64,000 nt of DNA from Candidatus Palauibacter polyketidifaciens (GCF_947581785.1 NZ_CANPVO010000039.1:55165-119164); one strand, 5' to 3'; positions 36,152 to 45,996 are shown, numbered from the stretch's first letter. Program-made: numbers and translations. Notes: generated from the sequence alone by a model not told the origin.

Positions 36152-36945
36152 TCGTCGAGACGGAGAGCGAGGAGGTTGGGCCAGAGTTTGCCGGTGACGA
36201 GGAAGACGCCCGTCTCGGGAACGTACGCGATGCCGTTGAGCACCGCTTCCGGGTCTCCGGGCTTGCCGGCGCTGAGCGGGATGCTCGACAGGTCGATTTC
36301 GCCGAGGACCTCGCCGGTGGCCTTGTCGATTCGGACGATGATATCCGTCTGGTAGACGTTGGCGTAGATCCAGTCGCCTACGCACTCCAGTTCGTTCAGC
36401 CGACGCTGCGGAGACCCGTCGCGCGTGACCTCCACCGTCTCCGTGACCGCGAACGTCTGTGGGTCCCGACGTTCGAGCGCGCTCGACCCATCGGACATCC
36501 AGAGGGCCTCGCCATCGTAGCAGAGCCCCCAGCCTTCGCCCTCGTAGGCGTACTCGCGGAGCACCTCGAACGTCTCTGCATCGTAGACGAAGGCCCGGCC
36601 GGACTTCCACGTGAGCTGCACGAGTTCCGAGTCCACCCGGGCGAGGCCTTCGCCGAAGAGCGCGGAGTCGACCGCGACGCTCGCCAGGACTTCGCCCGTC
36701 GGCACGTCGACCCGTCGCACGCTCGATTCCCCGTAGCGACCGGTGCTCTCGAGGAGCGCTCCGTCGTGAAAGAGGAGCCCCTGCGTGTACGCGGCCGGAT
36801 CGTGCGGGAACGTTCCCAGGACCTCGTACCCGATAGCCGGCACCGTCGAGGACGTGCAGCCGGTCAGAGCGCAAAGGGCGAGCGTCCACAGGCCGGAGGA
36901 ACCGGATCGCCGCGTCGGCCGCGGCGTCACTTGTCGGATCGTCAC
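36148..36945 (-). CDS. Glutaminyl-peptide cyclotransferase (beta-propeller, lipoprotein)
   Basis: A 265-residue enzyme of the plant/bacterial glutaminyl cyclase type, forming N-terminal pyroglutamate. A lipoprotein signal ends with LTGC at about residue 30. Family motifs follow: YTQGLLFHDGALLESTGRYG, EGWGLCYDG, WMSDGS and RLNELE, with propeller repeats. The mature enzyme would be anchored on the periplasmic or outer face and could cap exported peptides. Its gene is three bases from the FAD enzyme gene on the same strand. Confidence 0.88.
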   Translation of the reverse strand: MTIRQVTPRPTRRSGSSGLWTLALCALTGCTSSTVPAIGYEVLGTFPHDPAAYTQGLLFHDGALLESTGRYGESSVRRVDVPTGEVLASVAVDSALFGEGLARVDSELVQLTWKSGRAFVYDAETFEVLREYAYEGEGWGLCYDGEALWMSDGSSALERRDPQTFAVTETVEVTRDGSPQRRLNELECVGDWIYANVYQTDIIVRIDKATGEVLGEIDLSSIPLSAGKPGDPEAVLNGIAYVPETGVFLVTGKLWPNLLALRLDD

Positions 36946-36949
36946 GGCA

Positions 36950-38917
36950 TCAGATGAGATCGAGGACCGTTTCCACGGCTCGGCGACCCTCGGCGGACGC
37001 GCCGGTCCAGTTCTGGTGCCCGCGCAGTTCGGAATGTCCGATCGCGACGCGGCCGAAGGGCTCGCGAATCACATCCGGCGGGGCCGGGGCCCCGTCGCGC
37101 CCGAAGAAGAAGCCGGGTCCGGGCGCCACGTAGGCGTGCCCCCAGCGGTTGAGCACGAGGCCGGCGATATCCCCCGCCGGATCGAAGCCGCCCTCGGCGA
37201 AGAGTTCGACCATCTGCGCGCGCAGCCGTCGCTCGTACTCCGCGAAGGACGCGCTCAGCATCTCCGTGCGACCCGCCATCCCCTGCTCCGCCGGCGAGGT
37301 CCCCGGCGACTCGAAGGTGATGTAGAAGGTCAGCATCGTCGGGTGATCCGGGGCGTGGACCGGCCGGTAGTCCCCCGCGTACATGGGTCGCCGGATGTTG
37401 CACGAGAAGCCGAGATCGCCCTCGTAGAAGCAGCCGGCGATCCCCAGGCGGTCGAGGAAGCGCCAGTTCCGGAGCGCCACGTTCGCGACGAGGATCGGCC
37501 CGTGGCGGAAGCTCTCATAGGCGGCGCGATGTCCGTCCGGCAGGTCGGCCGCAATGTAGCGGTTCATCCAGCCCCCGCTCGCGAGCACGACCCCGTCCGC
37601 CTCGACGGAGTGCGCCCGCCCCTCGTGCACGTAGGTCACGCGCGCGCGGCCATCGCCGGCCCCTGCGTGGCGCACGTCGATCGCGGTACACCCCAGCCGC
37701 AGCCGCACGGGCTGATCCGGCCGGTCGAGGGCGCCGAAGTCGATTGCCCCGTTGAGCACGTCCCCCAGCGTCCGTTCGCCCGCGATCCCGTCCGGCACGA
37801 CGTCCTTCACGAAGTAGCGGGCGATCCCCGCGTTCCCGCCCGGGAAGGAGTGGAAGGTCATGCCGTCGTAGCGCGACGGCAGCCCGAACCCGGGCAGGTC
37901 GAAGTGCATCCCCCACCAGGCCGAGATCGCGTCGCACCCGAGTCCGATAATGCTGGCGAGGATCGGGTCCACGTACGCCGTCACCTCGGGCGGCAGGCCG
38001 AGCACGTCCTCGTAGTAGGCCTTGAGCGTCATGCCGTCGAGCCACGGCCCGGGATTGTCCGGCCCCCCGGGCGCGTCCCGAGGCACGTGGTCCGTGACGC
38101 GCGCGTTCCGCCAACGTTCGAAGCCCTCCCGCACCTCCGGCGTCCACGGCGCGCGGGACATGTCCCCGAAGAGACCGTTGACCCAGGCGCGCGAGCCGCC
38201 GGACCAGCCGGGACGCCCACCGCCGCGCGTCCCGCCAAAATAGTGCCCGATGGAGAACTGGTCCTGCACCCAGTGCATGAAGCCGTAGTTCTCGAGCGGC
38301 GCCTTCACCTGCCCCGCGTCCGGCGCGTACTCGAACTCGCGCGGGATGCCCAGCGTGGTGAAGTAGTCGTCCGGCTCTCCGGTGGGCGGGCGGATGCCGA
38401 AGTCGTTGGACCCCTGCGGCCCGGCCAGGCGCACGCCGTCCACCATCATGTCGTTTCGTTTCGCCTCGCCGCCGAACACGGGGTGGTTCTCGATGACGAG
38501 ACAGCGTCCGGAAGGTCGATGCCGCTTGAAGTGGTGCGCGGCGGAGAGGCCCGCGAGGCCGCCGCCCACGATCACGACGTCGAAGCGTTCTCCGGTGTCC
38601 GTGACCTCCCCTCCCGGAACCCGCCCATCGCGGACCCAGTGCGCGTCACGGACGACCTCCGGCGTATTCCCGTGCGAGGGCGCATAGTCCCCCACGCCGC
38701 CGGGACCGTACCAGTCCGGCCCGAGCGCGTCGGACCACGGATCCGAAGCCATCCCCGGGACCGCGCCGGCGCTCGCGCCCTCCGAGCCGCCCGGCCCGCA
38801 CCCGAGGAGCGCAGAACCCGCGATCCCGGTCCCCGCCAACTGGACGAAGTCGCGGCGCGTGATCTCCCGGTCCAGTCCGAGTTCCCTGTCCGACCTGCGG
38901 ATCCTGCCGCGGCTCAT
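36950..38917 (-). CDS. Tat-exported FAD-dependent oxidoreductase (spermidine-dehydrogenase-like)
   Basis: A 655-residue flavoprotein. A twin-arginine signal ITRRDFVQLAGTGIAG leads to a lipobox-like LLGC, so the protein is probably exported folded and may be lipidated. The dinucleotide-binding motif VVIVGGGLAGLSAAHH follows at about residue 115. The overall plan (RRDF signal, NAD(P)-binding domain, long substrate domain) resembles spermidine dehydrogenase-type proteins. The substrate is not certain. It is followed by the glutaminyl cyclotransferase and preceded by an S9 peptidase with short gaps. Confidence 0.75.
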   Translation of the reverse strand: MSRGRIRRSDRELGLDREITRRDFVQLAGTGIAGSALLGCGPGGSEGASAGAVPGMASDPWSDALGPDWYGPGGVGDYAPSHGNTPEVVRDAHWVRDGRVPGGEVTDTGERFDVVIVGGGLAGLSAAHHFKRHRPSGRCLVIENHPVFGGEAKRNDMMVDGVRLAGPQGSNDFGIRPPTGEPDDYFTTLGIPREFEYAPDAGQVKAPLENYGFMHWVQDQFSIGHYFGGTRGGGRPGWSGGSRAWVNGLFGDMSRAPWTPEVREGFERWRNARVTDHVPRDAPGGPDNPGPWLDGMTLKAYYEDVLGLPPEVTAYVDPILASIIGLGCDAISAWWGMHFDLPGFGLPSRYDGMTFHSFPGGNAGIARYFVKDVVPDGIAGERTLGDVLNGAIDFGALDRPDQPVRLRLGCTAIDVRHAGAGDGRARVTYVHEGRAHSVEADGVVLASGGWMNRYIAADLPDGHRAAYESFRHGPILVANVALRNWRFLDRLGIAGCFYEGDLGFSCNIRRPMYAGDYRPVHAPDHPTMLTFYITFESPGTSPAEQGMAGRTEMLSASFAEYERRLRAQMVELFAEGGFDPAGDIAGLVLNRWGHAYVAPGPGFFFGRDGAPAPPDVIREPFGRVAIGHSELRGHQNWTGASAEGRRAVETVLDLI

Positions 38918-38924
38918 CGCGTCC

Positions 38925-41027
38925 TCACTGCGTCGTCGTCCCGCCCGGCCGGTAGCGCTCGAACCAGGCGAGGATGTGCTGCACCTTGCTGATGAGGCCG
39001 CTCGGACGCGCGCCGATGCTGTGGTTCGCCTCGGGAATCCGCACGAGCACCGACGGCACCTTCCGGATCTTCAGCGCCTGGTAGAACTGCTCCGACTCCG
39101 ACATCGGCGTCCGCCAGTCGACCTCGCCCGTGATGAGCATCGTCGGCGTCGTCACGTTCGCGATGTGGTGGACCGGCGAGCGCTCCATGTAGTGCTCGAG
39201 GTTGTCCCAGGGCGCGCCCGGGAACCAGTAGTTGAGGCCGCCGCTCCCGCCCATGTCCGCGGTCAGAACCCAGCTGTACCAGTTGATGACGGGCTTCTGC
39301 GACGCGGCCGCGGCGAAGCGGTCCGTGTGCGTCACGATCCAGGCCGTGAGCACCCCGCCTCCGGACCCTCCGGTGACGAAGAGCTGATCCTCATCGATGT
39401 ACCCGCGCGAAATCACTTCATCGACGCCCGACATCAGGTCATCGAAATCGTAGCTCGGGTAGGCGTGGTGGATCTCGTTGCCGAAATCCTCGCCGTAGCT
39501 CGTGCTGCCGCGCGGGTTCGTGTAGAGGACGACGTACCCCGCCGTCGCAAAGAGCTGGACTTCGGCGCTGAAGCGGTCGCCGTAGTTCGCAAATGGACCA
39601 CCGTGGATCTCGAGCAGGAGCGGATATTTGCGGCTCGGGTCGAAGTCCGGCGGCTTCACGATCCAGCCCTGGATGTCCAGCCCGTCGTGCGAGGACTTGT
39701 ACCAGACCTCCTCCGTCTCCCCGATCGCCTTCTGCGCGAAGAGGTCCTCGTTCAGATGCGTAAGGCGCTGCCAGTCGCCGCCGCGATTCGTCACGGCGAG
39801 GTCCGAGGGGTGGTCCGGCGTCCCGTAGGTGAAGGCGAAACGGTCGTTCCCGGAGGTGGAGAAGGTGCCGCCTCCGTAGGGACGGCCGATCGACAGACCC
39901 TGAACGCTGGAGACGATATCCGTCACGGTCCCATCGAGATCGACGTGGGCCAGCCGCGTGTTCCCTTCGGTGTCGTACTGGAAGAAGAGCCCCGCCCCAT
40001 CGCTCGCCCAGTGCAGGTTCCCGATCGAGCGGTCGAGGTCGTCGGCGATGAGGCGTGAGCCGGACCCGTCCCGGCTCATCACGTAGAGCTTCGACACCTG
40101 GTGTCCGAGGTAACGGTCGTCGTAGCCCGTGTAAGCGATCATGCCGCCGTCGGGCGACACCGCCGGACTCGAGTCGGGTCCGCGCCGGTCGGTCAGTTGC
40201 CGCACCGCGCCGTCGGCCACGGAGAACTCGAAGATCTCGGAGTCCCGCACGTACTCCCAGTCGTCGCGCCGGGTGGCCGAGATCAGCAGGTGCTGAGAAT
40301 CGGGCGTCCACTCGGGCGTCCCGCCGTGGTTGTAGGGGCCGTGCGTGACCTGGCGCGGCGTCCCCCCCTCCGCGGGAAGGACGAAGACGTGGGAGTATCC
40401 GACCGGCAGGAAGCCCTGGCTGTCCGACCGGTAATAGAGGCGCTCGTACGTCGTGGCGGGGGGCGCCCACGTCGCGCCTTCCGGCTTCGCGGGCATCTGC
40501 GCGAAGGGCGGCGGCGTGTCCGGGACGAACATGCTGAAGGCGATCGTGCTTCCGTCGGGCGACCAGGAGAGCCCGCCCGGGCCTCGGTCCAGTTGCGTGA
40601 GCAGGGCCGTCTGCCCGGTGTCCATCCAGCGCAGGTAGAGCTGCGCCTTCCCGTGTTCGTCGCTCGCGACGTAGAGGAGCCGGGTGCCGTCCGGCGACCA
40701 GCGCGGAGACGAGAAGTTCCTCTGTCCGGTGAGGAGCGGGCGGTGGTTGGAACCGTCGTAGTCGACGATCCACAGGTTGCTTCGCTGACGGTCCGTCATG
40801 ATGTCCATCGAGGACCGCACATAGACGACCCGGGAACCGTCTGGCGAGATCCTGGGGTCGCCGGCGATTTCGAGTTCAAAGACGTCCGCCGGGCCAAAGT
40901 GGTCCGGATCCCGGTCCTGACCGGCAAGCGGCGCGGCGGGAGCGACGATGGCGAGCGTGAGCGCGGCGGTGGTCACCCGGAAGGCGACCGGCGAGCTGAC
41001 GACCCTGTGTTCTCGTGACGACGTCAT
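38925..41027 (-). CDS. S9-family prolyl oligopeptidase-like secreted peptidase
   Basis: A 700-residue exported serine peptidase. Signal peptide 1-35 ends near APLAGQ. A seven-bladed TolB/DPP-like propeller follows, with repeated SPDG units (about 60-420). The alpha/beta hydrolase domain carries Ser in GGSGGGVLTAW, Asp in GEVDWRTPMSE and His in EANHSIG. ATG 41027 has GGAGG five bases upstream. The longer in-frame reading lies antisense to mtnA and is not used. It likely degrades external peptides. Confidence 0.92.
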   Translation of the reverse strand: MTSSREHRVVSSPVAFRVTTAALTLAIVAPAAPLAGQDRDPDHFGPADVFELEIAGDPRISPDGSRVVYVRSSMDIMTDRQRSNLWIVDYDGSNHRPLLTGQRNFSSPRWSPDGTRLLYVASDEHGKAQLYLRWMDTGQTALLTQLDRGPGGLSWSPDGSTIAFSMFVPDTPPPFAQMPAKPEGATWAPPATTYERLYYRSDSQGFLPVGYSHVFVLPAEGGTPRQVTHGPYNHGGTPEWTPDSQHLLISATRRDDWEYVRDSEIFEFSVADGAVRQLTDRRGPDSSPAVSPDGGMIAYTGYDDRYLGHQVSKLYVMSRDGSGSRLIADDLDRSIGNLHWASDGAGLFFQYDTEGNTRLAHVDLDGTVTDIVSSVQGLSIGRPYGGGTFSTSGNDRFAFTYGTPDHPSDLAVTNRGGDWQRLTHLNEDLFAQKAIGETEEVWYKSSHDGLDIQGWIVKPPDFDPSRKYPLLLEIHGGPFANYGDRFSAEVQLFATAGYVVLYTNPRGSTSYGEDFGNEIHHAYPSYDFDDLMSGVDEVISRGYIDEDQLFVTGGSGGGVLTAWIVTHTDRFAAAASQKPVINWYSWVLTADMGGSGGLNYWFPGAPWDNLEHYMERSPVHHIANVTTPTMLITGEVDWRTPMSESEQFYQALKIRKVPSVLVRIPEANHSIGARPSGLISKVQHILAWFERYRPGGTTTQ

Positions 41028-41115
41028 GATTCCTCCTGGACTGCATTCGATCCCTGCGGGACGTCCCGTGGCAGTCAAGGTAGCGCCTTTCCCGCCGCCG
41101 GATAGGTTGCGCGGC

Positions 41116-42213
<1,098 letters not shown>

Positions 42214-42286
42214 TCGGCCCTTCCCGCCGGAGTCCGCCGAAAGCGGCGCGAACCCGCTTGCCGATCACGGCGCGAGGCTGCTGCCG

Positions 42287-42853
42287 CTATCCGCCGTGGC
42301 CCAGAATGGGGAGATAGGCTTTCCAGGGCCCTACCTCGTCCTCGAACTGGTGCGCGACGACCCGCACGATCTGGGCGATGTGGTTCAGGTCGTGGACGGC
42401 CCAGGTGGCGAGGAGTTGCCGCAGCGTGACTTCGCCCAGCTCCGGGTGAAGTCCCCCCGCGTCCAGATCGACCGCGCCTTCCACCACTTCCCGTAGCGCT
42501 GCGAGGCCGGTCTCGCGCAGGGTCTCGAACTCGGTGAGCAGTTCATCGAGCGAGCGGCCCTGGGTTCGCTCGATGTGCGCGAACCGATCGAACGGCGGGA
42601 ACGCCCGGTCGCGTCCGTGTTCGAGGATCCAGCGCGCCCGCGGAATCCAGTCGTCGATCTCGCCCTGGATGAGATGTCCGAGCACGCTGAAGGGGCTGAA
42701 CGTCCCTTCGCCCTCGTCCGCGTGCAGGAGATCCTCCGGCAGATCCTCGAGCAGCACTCGCACGGTGCCGGGCGTGCGGGCGAGGAGCGTGAGGATGTCC
42801 TCGGCCAGTGCCTCGTCCTCGATGATCGTTTCGTTTGTCGTTTCTTCCGTCAC
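42287..42853 (-). CDS. DinB-family protein
   Basis: A 188-residue helical protein with the C-terminal metal motif AVHDLNHIAQIVRVVAHQ (H-x3-H) and an N-terminal histidine in FSVLGHLIQGE. A low-complexity acidic N-terminus (EETTNETIIEDEALAE) precedes the fold. The GTG start at 42853 is seven bases after GGAGG. It is the second DinB-type protein in this window (the first ends at 26887), and its substrate is unknown. It is divergent from the MTHFR-like gene. Confidence 0.8.
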   Translation of the reverse strand: MTEETTNETIIEDEALAEDILTLLARTPGTVRVLLEDLPEDLLHADEGEGTFSPFSVLGHLIQGEIDDWIPRARWILEHGRDRAFPPFDRFAHIERTQGRSLDELLTEFETLRETGLAALREVVEGAVDLDAGGLHPELGEVTLRQLLATWAVHDLNHIAQIVRVVAHQFEDEVGPWKAYLPILGHGG

Positions 42854-43057
42854 CCGGACGCCTCCGGTCGCGGTACGTGGAACCCGTCGCGGACCGGCGC
42901 GGAAGACCGGCCGCCGACGGGGGCGGATCGCGGCTCGAAACGGAACCGTCGACGGCCGCCTTTGCAACGGAACTCCGGAACCGCATCCTCCTTCGATCCG
43001 AAACCCCGCTCCGCGCGGGGCTGGCCGCCCGTGGCAAACAAGGCGAGATCTTCCGGC

Positions 43058-43969
43058 GTGAGCGACACGACACCTCCCCAGCACCCATCCCGAGCACCGG
43101 GCTCCAGCCGGTTCGTGGAGCGGCTGCGCGGGGACACGCCGACGATGACGGTGGAACTTCGGCCGCCGCGAAGCGGACTCACGCGCGGCGGCGCGATGGA
43201 CATGTGGATCGACCTCTCGCATGCCATCCGGGGCCTCGCGGCGCGCGACGCCTTTCTCATGCTCACGGACAGCGCCGTGGGCGAGGAGGAGGAGGAGAAC
43301 CTCCAGCACCTGACGGCCAACCTCGCGAACGAGGTCGACCCCTGGCGGGTGGTCCCCTTCCTGACCTGCCTCCACCCGCTCGACTACTGCCTGCGCTATG
43401 TCGACCGCGCACGAGCCCGCGGCGTCGAGAGTGTCACGGTGACGGGCGGAGACAAGGTGCGGGGGGCCGAGCGCTGCGTTCCCCACGGTTATCGGCTCCG
43501 GCAGAAGTTCCGTGAGCGGACGCGGAGCCTGTCCCTCGGCGGCTGGGTCAATCTCCACCGTCCCATCGCCGAACAGATCGACTTCGCCACGGACCCGGAG
43601 TACGAGGCGGACTACTACCTCACGCAGGTGGTCTCCCACCACGACCTGGGGCGGGCGGAGCGCTGGCTGGAAGGCGTCGGGCGCGCGGGCCTCGGGATCC
43701 CCGGCTCGTTCGGCGTCTTCTACTACCGTAACGGCCGGCGGACGGTGTTGGAACGACTGTCCCGTTTCTTCCCCGTACCCGTCGACGCGGTGGCTTCGGC
43801 CTTCGAGTCCGGAGTCACGCCGGAGCGGCACTGCGCGGAGACGATCGTCGCCCTCCGGCGTCTCGGGGCCGCGCACGCCTACCTTTGCAACCTCGCCCCG
43901 CACCGCGCCGCCACCCAGTTCGACCGCATCATGGCCGAGGTCGCGGCCCTCGAGCCCGGCGCGCGTTGA
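43058..43969 (+). CDS. Methylenetetrahydrofolate reductase-like protein
   Basis: A protein of about 303 residues with MTHFR-type features. SRFVERLRGDTPTMTVELRPPR matches the MTHFR N-terminal strand and the acidic residue in ELRPPR. FLTCLHPLDYCLRYVDRARARGVESVTVTGGD resembles the TIM-barrel folate/FAD region. It is divergent from the bona fide MTHFR half at 52768-54612, so it is probably a paralog with a modified role, or a folate-binding accessory. The start is uncertain: GTG 43058 is preceded by AAGGCGAG at 11 bases. Confidence 0.65.
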   Translation: MSDTTPPQHPSRAPGSSRFVERLRGDTPTMTVELRPPRSGLTRGGAMDMWIDLSHAIRGLAARDAFLMLTDSAVGEEEEENLQHLTANLANEVDPWRVVPFLTCLHPLDYCLRYVDRARARGVESVTVTGGDKVRGAERCVPHGYRLRQKFRERTRSLSLGGWVNLHRPIAEQIDFATDPEYEADYYLTQVVSHHDLGRAERWLEGVGRAGLGIPGSFGVFYYRNGRRTVLERLSRFFPVPVDAVASAFESGVTPERHCAETIVALRRLGAAHAYLCNLAPHRAATQFDRIMAEVAALEPGAR

Positions 43970-43989
43970 TTACGTCGCTGCGGGCACGT

Positions 43990-44009
43990 GACGTTCCCGC
44001 GGGAACGTC
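43990..44009. repeat. Perfect 20-bp palindrome, copy 1
   Basis: GACGTTCCCGCGGGAACGTC is fully self-complementary and lies between the convergent MTHFR-like and vapC genes. The core CGTTCCCGCGGGAACG recurs at 45971-45986 in another convergent gap. It may be a bidirectional terminator hairpin, but no clear T-run follows in either direction. Confidence 0.6.
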
Positions 44010-44018
44010 CCAACCCGA

Positions 44019-44417
44019 CTATTCGGTTGCGTCGAACCGGTTCAGCTTGCCGGACCAGTCGAGAATGCGCCGGTCGGCTGTGAGCAATTCATGCCCCTCC
44101 AGAGCCGTGGCAACGATGAGCCGGTCGGCCGGGTCGCCGTGCAAGCCCGGGAGCCGCCCCGCCCGCACGCCTATCAGTCCGCTGACCGGGATTTCGACGA
44201 GTCCCTGCGCGAGGAGATCGCGACGCAGGGCCTCCGGTTCCATGAGAAGGTCAAGCCGCCCGCTGTGGACGCGCATCGCGATCTCCCAGAAGGATATGGC
44301 TGAGATCGCCGCCCGCCTCCGGGGTAGCGCCCGCTCGATCATCCGCCGGGCGCGCCGCCCGAGCCGACGGTCGCCGCGCCCGTGCCACAGCAGGACGTGT
44401 GTGTCGAGCAGGATCAA
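44019..44417 (-). CDS. vapC: PIN-domain toxin (VapC-like)
   Basis: A 132-residue PIN ribonuclease. Conserved acids are seen: Asp5 in MILLDTHVLLWHG, Glu in ISFWEIAMRVHSG and Asp residues in HGDPADRLIVATA and LTADRRILDW. These chelate Mg2+ in VapC. Its ATG overlaps the antitoxin stop as ATGA. Target RNA cannot be read from sequence. The module is flanked by unrelated genes. Confidence 0.9.
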   Translation of the reverse strand: MILLDTHVLLWHGRGDRRLGRRARRMIERALPRRRAAISAISFWEIAMRVHSGRLDLLMEPEALRRDLLAQGLVEIPVSGLIGVRAGRLPGLHGDPADRLIVATALEGHELLTADRRILDWSGKLNRFDATE

Positions 44418-44698
44418 AACAGATCCTCGTCGGCGTCGTCTCCGTCATCCCACCACTCTCTAGGCATGGGGCCCACGATATCGCCACGGATCCGGATCAC
44501 GTCGCGATACAGTCCGAATAGCGTCTCCGGTCTCTCCGCACAGGGCACGAGCTTCGACACGGGGCGGCCGTTCTTCGTGATCACGATTTCCTCGCCGGTC
44601 TCGGCGACTTCATCCATGAGCTTCAGACACTTTGCCTTGAACTCCGATGCCTTGATCGTCCGCGGGACGCCTGCGGGCCGTTCGTGGTCTGATTCCAT
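44414..44698 (-). CDS. Phd/YefM-family antitoxin
   Basis: A 94-residue antitoxin. The DNA-binding Phd/YefM fold is seen as TIKASEFKAKCLKLMDEVAETGEEIVITKNGRPVSKLVP; the acidic C-terminal tail (DDGDDADEDLF) is the likely toxin-binding part. It is transcribed first and overlaps vapC by four bases. Such antitoxins repress their own promoter, and a perfect palindrome sits in its promoter at 44746-44765. Confidence 0.88.
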   Translation of the reverse strand: MESDHERPAGVPRTIKASEFKAKCLKLMDEVAETGEEIVITKNGRPVSKLVPCAERPETLFGLYRDVIRIRGDIVGPMPREWWDDGDDADEDLF

Positions 44699-44739
44699 CC
44701 GTCCGCTCCGAGTCTGTCCGATAGCCTCAACGCACCGTC

Positions 44740-44768
44740 AATAGAACCATGGTCATGACCATGGTCAA
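44740..44768 (-). promoter_or_regulatory. Promoter of the Phd/vapC pair with palindromic operator in the spacer
   Basis: Read on the minus strand: TTGACC (44763-44768) then exactly 17 bases then TCTATT (44740-44745), 5 of 6 and 4 of 6 matches to the -35 and -10 consensus. The perfect palindrome ACCATGGTCATGACCATGGT (44746-44765) fills the spacer and overlaps the -35. The antitoxin starts at 44698. This is the classic layout for autorepression by a Phd-type antitoxin. Seen directly: promoter-like hexamers and palindrome. Inferred: that the antitoxin binds there. Confidence 0.75.
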
Positions 44769-44875
44769 ATTATCCTCGAGCCCGAGCCCAGGCCGGTGCG
44801 CGAGCCGATGCCCGCGACGGCATGGGCGACGGCACAGCGGTTGGGCGAAGTGAGGTGTTACCCGACTGTCGGTGC

Positions 44876-44926
44876 GGTACACGTACGCTTGCGACACGGA
44901 CACGCTGTTGGTACGGGTACGCTTGC
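44876..44926. repeat. 17-bp direct repeat, two copies
   Basis: GGTACACGTACGCTTGC (44876-44892) and GGTACGGGTACGCTTGC (44910-44926) differ at two positions and are 34 bases apart start to start. They lie upstream of the aldo/keto reductase at 44965. They could be a binding site for a regulator of that gene. No clear promoter hexamers adjoin them. Confidence 0.4.
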
Positions 44927-44964
44927 TGCCTCGGTTACAACCCCAGCACGAGGACGATCCGAAG

Positions 44965-45924
44965 ATGTTCACTCGACGCGACTGGCTCCGCTCCACCGCC
45001 GCCGCGGGCGCGGCACTCTCCCTCAACCCCCGCATCCTGCGCGCGTTCGCGGGACAGGAGATGATCACGCGACCCATCCCCTCCACCGGGGAGGAACTTC
45101 CGATCGTCGGCCTCGGGAGTTCGGCAACCTTTCAGCGCGTGGCGCTCAGCGACGACCACACCCAGATCGAAGGCGTCATGCAGGCGCTGGTGGACGGCGG
45201 CGGCTCGGTGTTCGACACCGCACCCAGCTACGGACGCGGGGCGTCCGAGAGGGCGGCGGGAGACATCTGCCAGCGGCTCGGGATCTCCGACCGCATCTTC
45301 TGGGCGACGAAGGTGAACGTGGCCGGGCGGGGCGGGGGCTCCGCGGATCCGGACGCCGCTCGGGCCCAGATCGAGCGCTCGTTCGAGTACTTCGGCATCC
45401 CCGTCATCGACTGCATCCAGGTCCACAACCTGGGCGATCCGCCGGTGCAGGTGGGGATCCTCGAGGAGATGAAGGCGGCCGGGCGCGTCCGCTACATCGG
45501 GATCACCTCCACGAGCAAGCGGCAGTATCCCGCGCTCATTCAGTCCATGCAGGACTATCCCCTCGACTTCATCGGCATCGACTACGCGGTGGACAACGTG
45601 AGCGCGGCCGACGAGATCCTGCCGCTCGCGGCGGAACGGAACATCGGCGTGCTCGTCTACGTGCCGTTCGGGCGCACGCGGCTATGGTCGCGCGTGGGGG
45701 ACCGCGAGGTGCCGGAGTGGGCGAGCGAGTTCGACGCCCATTCGTGGGCCCAGTTCTTCATCAAGTTCGCGGCCGCGCACCCCGCCGTGACCGTGGTGAC
45801 GCCGGCCACGAGCCGCGCGGAGCACATGGTGGACAACCTGGGCGGTGGGATGGGACGACTCCCGGACGAGGACCAGCAGCAGCGCATGATCGAGTACGTG
45901 AGCCAGCTCCCCGAAGCCGGCTGA
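44965..45924 (+). CDS. Tat-exported aldo/keto reductase
   Basis: A 319-residue AKR. The twin-arginine signal is TRRDWLRSTAAAGAALSL. The catalytic Asp and Tyr are in VFDTAPSYGRGASE, the Lys in FWATKVN and the His in IQVHNLGDPP, so the active tetrad is complete. NAD(P)H specificity and substrate are unknown; exported AKRs of this class are common in this kind of genome. ATG 44965 has GAGGA about nine bases upstream. It is convergent with the BNR-repeat gene, with a palindromic hairpin between. Confidence 0.85.
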   Translation: MFTRRDWLRSTAAAGAALSLNPRILRAFAGQEMITRPIPSTGEELPIVGLGSSATFQRVALSDDHTQIEGVMQALVDGGGSVFDTAPSYGRGASERAAGDICQRLGISDRIFWATKVNVAGRGGGSADPDAARAQIERSFEYFGIPVIDCIQVHNLGDPPVQVGILEEMKAAGRVRYIGITSTSKRQYPALIQSMQDYPLDFIGIDYAVDNVSAADEILPLAAERNIGVLVYVPFGRTRLWSRVGDREVPEWASEFDAHSWAQFFIKFAAAHPAVTVVTPATSRAEHMVDNLGGGMGRLPDEDQQQRMIEYVSQLPEAG

Positions 45925-45960
45925 ACAACCCGCTCAAAACGGCCCGAGCCTGAGCGGAGG

Positions 45961-45996
45961 CCCGGGAGGACGTTCCCGCGGGAACGCCTTCCCGGG
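45961..45996. terminator. Long near-perfect hairpin between convergent genes (shares core with 43990-44009)
   Basis: CCCGGGAGGACGTTCCCGCG continues to ...CCTTCCCGGG, giving a 36-base near-perfect inverted repeat with the core CGTTCCCGCGGGAACG. It lies between the aldo/keto reductase end (45924) and the BNR-repeat gene end (46029), followed on the plus strand by GCTTTCAG. A bidirectional terminator is the simplest reading; the same core in another convergent gap also suggests a dispersed palindrome. Confidence 0.55.
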
